Of a stretch of DNA of 64,000 nt, positions 61,719-64,000 are shown one piece after another. The stretch covers positions 33,186 through 97,185 of the forward strand of contig JAQGMG010000035.1 in the NCBI GenBank assembly GCA_028292485.1. Direction: 5' to 3'. This DNA is from Rhodocyclales bacterium (GTDB lineage: Bacteria > Pseudomonadota > Gammaproteobacteria > Burkholderiales > Rhodocyclaceae). The notes below the pieces were generated by a model. That model saw only the letters and a list, made by a program, of their open reading frames with translations. It was not told where the DNA came from and made no database searches. The position numbers were made by a program, and so were the translations under genes. Each line of letters begins with the position of its first letter. The first letter of the stretch is position 1.

Positions 61719-64000
61719 ATGCAAGCCAACCCAGAATTCGTCTCCCCGCCCTCCGCCGCGCAAGCACCGCGGCTACGCGAGATTCCATACAACTACACCT
61801 CGTTCTCCGACCGCGAGATCGTCATTCGTTTGCTCGGCGCACCTTTGTGGGAGGTGCTCGAGTCCCTACGCACCGAACGCGTCACCGGCCGCTCCGCACG
61901 CATGCTTTACGAAGTGCTCGGCGATATCTGGGTCGTTCAGCGCAATCCTTACCTTGAAGACGACCTGCTGGACAACCGAGGCCGGCGCGGCGCACTGATC
62001 GGTGCGCTACGCCATCGCCTCGAAGCTGTCGACCAACGCCGTCTCGAATCGGAAGCAACGGATCGCGTGCGTGCCGAGAAGGTAGCGCAATTAGTGCAAG
62101 CTGCCAACAAGGCTATCGATGCCTTTGCAGAACATTTCGAAAAAACTGCCGAATTACGACGCCGGGCACAAAAACTCCTGTCGCGGCATACACGCAAGGA
62201 CAACATCTGCTTCGACGGCTATGCGCGCGTCTCTCACGTCACCGACGCGACGGACTGGCGTGTCGAATACCCCTTTGTGGTGCTTTACCCCGATACCGAA
62301 GAAGAAATCGGCCAGTTGGTGCGTGACTGCATCGAACTCGGCCTGACCATCATTCCCCGTGGCGGCGGTACCGGTTACACCGGTGGCGCCGTACCTCTGT
62401 CGCCATATTCGGTCGTCATCAACACCGAAAAGCTCATCGATATGGGCAAGGTAGTGTATCAACAACTGCCGGGCGTAACGGAGTCCTATGCCACTGTCTT
62501 TACAGGCGCCGGGCTCGTAACGCGGCGCGTGATGGAGGCCGCTGAAGAAGCTGGCCTCGTCTTCGCGTGCGACCCGACCTCGGCCGATGCCAGCTGCATC
62601 GGCGGCAACGTGGCCATGAACGCCGGCGGCAAGAAGGCCGTGCTGTGGGGAACGGCGCTGGACAATCTCGCCTCGTGGAAGATGGTCACCCCGGACGGCA
62701 ACTGGATGGAGGTCGTGCGTCTCAACCACAATCTCGGCAAGATTCACGATCAGGAGAATGTCGACTTCCTGGTCAAGCGCTTCGACACCAGCGGCACGAA
62801 ACTGCTGTCTGAAGAGAACCTCACTATTCCGGGCGCGCGTTTCCGCAAAGTCGGCCTCGGCAAGGACGTCACCGACAAGTTCCTCGGCGGCGTCCCCGGC
62901 ATCCAGAAGGAAGGCACGGACGGCATCATCACGTCTGCCGTGTGGATCCTGCACAAGATGCCGCCGCATACGCGCACCGTCTGCCTGGAATTCTATGGTC
63001 AGGTACGCGAAGCCGTGCCAGCGATTGTCGAAATCAAGGACTACGTCGACTCGCTGCCGAAGATCGGCAATAACCGTGTGCTGCTGGCAGGGCTGGAGCA
63101 CCTCGATGAACGCTATGTAAAAGCCGTCGGCTACGCCACGAAAGCCAAACGTCATGGCCGGCCGAAGATGGTACTGATCGGTGACATCGTCGGTGACGAC
63201 GAAAATGCGGTTGCCAAGGCTACGTCCGAAGTCGTGCGCATCTGCAATATGCGTGGCGCTGAAGGCTTCATTGCCGTCACGCCGGACACGCGCAAGAAAT
63301 TCTGGCTCGACCGCGGCCGCACGGCAGCCATCGCCAAGCACACCAACGCCTTCAAGATCAATGAAGACGTGGTGATTCCTTTGGGCCGCATGGGCGAATA
63401 CACCGACGGCATCGAGCACATCAACATTGAACTGTCGCTCAAGAACAAGCTGGAACTGATGAAGCAACTGCGCGCGTTTTTCGCCGCAGGCAACCTGCCG
63501 GTGGGCAAAAGCGAAGACGCTGCCGGCGACGACATCCCCGATGCGGAAATGCTGGAAGACCGTGCGGCGCAAGTCGATCAATTGCTGCAGGCGGTCGACG
63601 CGCGCTGGAACTATCTGCTGGCGGAAATCGACAAGCCACTGGCGGACGCAAAAGACGCGTTGATTGCGCTTGGCCTGGAGAAACTGAGCGGCACATTCGA
63701 TGCGCGCCTGCAAAGCCAACCTGGCGCCACCGTGTTCGACGTACTGCAGGACCGCACCGTACGCGTGTCCTGGAAGCAGGAAATCCGCGCGCCGCTGCGC
63801 CAGATATTTTCCGGCGCAGCCTTCAAGCTGATCCTCGACGAATGCACTGCGATCCACAAACGCGTGCTGCGCGGCCGTGTTTTCGTCGCGCTGCACATGC
63901 ATGCGGGCGACGGCAATGTGCATACGAATCTCCCTGTCAATTCCGACCACTATGAAATGCTGCAGGACGCGCATGGCGCCGTGGCGCGCATCATGGCGCT
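61719..64000 (+). CDS. Large FAD-binding oxidoreductase, DUF3683 type (partial)
   Basis: The first 760 codons of a very large flavoprotein, cut by the window end. The N-terminal part ([20 protein letters not shown]) is the DUF3683 region. The FAD-binding PCMH domain follows with [40 protein letters not shown] and [20 protein letters not shown]. The C-terminal part of the seen portion ([20 protein letters not shown]) matches the FAD-oxidase C domain as in D-lactate and glycolate dehydrogenases. In the family, 4Fe-4S motifs lie downstream, beyond the window. The start at 61719 ([17 protein letters not shown]) is the first in-frame ATG before the conserved region. The substrate is likely a 2-hydroxy acid. 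Confidence 0.9.
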   Translation, partial: MQANPEFVSPPSAAQAPRLREIPYNYTSFSDREIVIRLLGAPLWEVLESLRTERVTGRSARMLYEVLGDIWVVQRNPYLEDDLLDNRGRRGALIGALRHRLEAVDQRRLESEATDRVRAEKVAQLVQAANKAIDAFAEHFEKTAELRRRAQKLLSRHTRKDNICFDGYARVSHVTDATDWRVEYPFVVLYPDTEEEIGQLVRDCIELGLTIIPRGGGTGYTGGAVPLSPYSVVINTEKLIDMGKVVYQQLPGVTESYATVFTGAGLVTRRVMEAAEEAGLVFACDPTSADASCIGGNVAMNAGGKKAVLWGTALDNLASWKMVTPDGNWMEVVRLNHNLGKIHDQENVDFLVKRFDTSGTKLLSEENLTIPGARFRKVGLGKDVTDKFLGGVPGIQKEGTDGIITSAVWILHKMPPHTRTVCLEFYGQVREAVPAIVEIKDYVDSLPKIGNNRVLLAGLEHLDERYVKAVGYATKAKRHGRPKMVLIGDIVGDDENAVAKATSEVVRICNMRGAEGFIAVTPDTRKKFWLDRGRTAAIAKHTNAFKINEDVVIPLGRMGEYTDGIEHINIELSLKNKLELMKQLRAFFAAGNLPVGKSEDAAGDDIPDAEMLEDRAAQVDQLLQAVDARWNYLLAEIDKPLADAKDALIALGLEKLSGTFDARLQSQPGATVFDVLQDRTVRVSWKQEIRAPLRQIFSGAAFKLILDECTAIHKRVLRGRVFVALHMHAGDGNVHTNLPVNSDHYEMLQDAHGAVARIMA

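Noticed and set aside
62154..63974. 606-aa open frame antisense to the DUF3683 gene
   Set aside because: It is a shadow of the forward flavoprotein, whose FAD-binding motifs are clear. The forward gene runs off the window end.

Overview
The window is a GC-rich bacterial chromosome segment, densely packed with housekeeping genes on both strands. The best taxonomic reading is a Betaproteobacterium. This is an inference from gene content: a yicC-gmk-rpoZ-spoT run followed by a DUF3460 gene, a very large FAD/Fe-S dehydrogenase of the DUF3683 type, a DUF1615 lipoprotein, a DUF4124-like protein, a TctE/TctD-like two-component pair, a PEP-CTERM protein, and dRS3-like GTCATTCCCGC...GCGGGAATGAC repeats. 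I cannot name the genus. No rRNA, tRNA, CRISPR array, complete IS element or prophage was seen.

Layout. 1-1.5 kb: two tandem paralogous exported proteins that share a C-terminal MCDADSLL domain. 1.7-4 kb: a TPP riboswitch, a REP-like palindromic block, thiC and its terminator. 4.0-8.4 kb: an AT-richer accessory island. It holds decayed copies of the thiC 3' end, then (reading leftward) a Dcm-type cytosine methyltransferase, two small unknown genes, a Vsr mismatch endonuclease and an EcoRII-type endonuclease. Behind the methyltransferase lie a LexA-like box and a frameshifted Fic remnant. 8.4-13.7 kb: an exported hydrolase coupled to a membrane protein, a PEP-CTERM protein, the LemA/TPM cluster and a cupin. 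13.9-20 kb: a YegD-like Hsp70, an HDOD protein, a transglutaminase-like protein, a DUF1615 lipoprotein and an HPP-CBS membrane protein. 20-30.5 kb: HtpX, an exported dienelactone hydrolase, TrhO overlapping PepN, a RutE-like reductase, a Lon-N protein, a MidA-type methyltransferase and PyrE. 30.5-36.6 kb: exonuclease III, a degenerate HD-GYP protein, a DMT permease, UbiX, YbiT and a TPR protein.

36.6-45.7 kb: RNase PH, a PP2C phosphatase with a Ser/Thr kinase, YicC, guanylate kinase, RNA polymerase omega, the (p)ppGpp synthetase/hydrolase, a DUF3460 protein and an exonuclease-UvrC/Cho-like fusion. 45.8-54 kb: a signalling block with a PAS histidine kinase translationally coupled to a REC-DUF3369-GGDEF-EAL protein, a flavin reductase, a second two-component pair and a metallophosphoesterase. 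54-64 kb: an MHS-type permease, a 2Fe-2S ferredoxin, hydrolase, GST, DUF2059, CutA, DsbD, a PhzF protein and the start of the DUF3683 dehydrogenase, cut by the window edge.

The most unusual parts are the 4.0-8.4 kb island at the 3' end of thiC and the inverted repeats between genes. Perfect inverted repeats of 30 bp (16144-16228) and 32 bp (45705-45807) sit between convergent genes. In the second, both flanking genes take their TAG stop codon from the outer ends of the repeat. A 119-nt imperfect palindrome (37454-37572) likewise contains the stop codon of the phosphatase gene. I did not find a clearly new multi-gene system. The two small genes inside the restriction-modification operon and the MCDADSLL paralog pair are the best candidates for undescribed functions.
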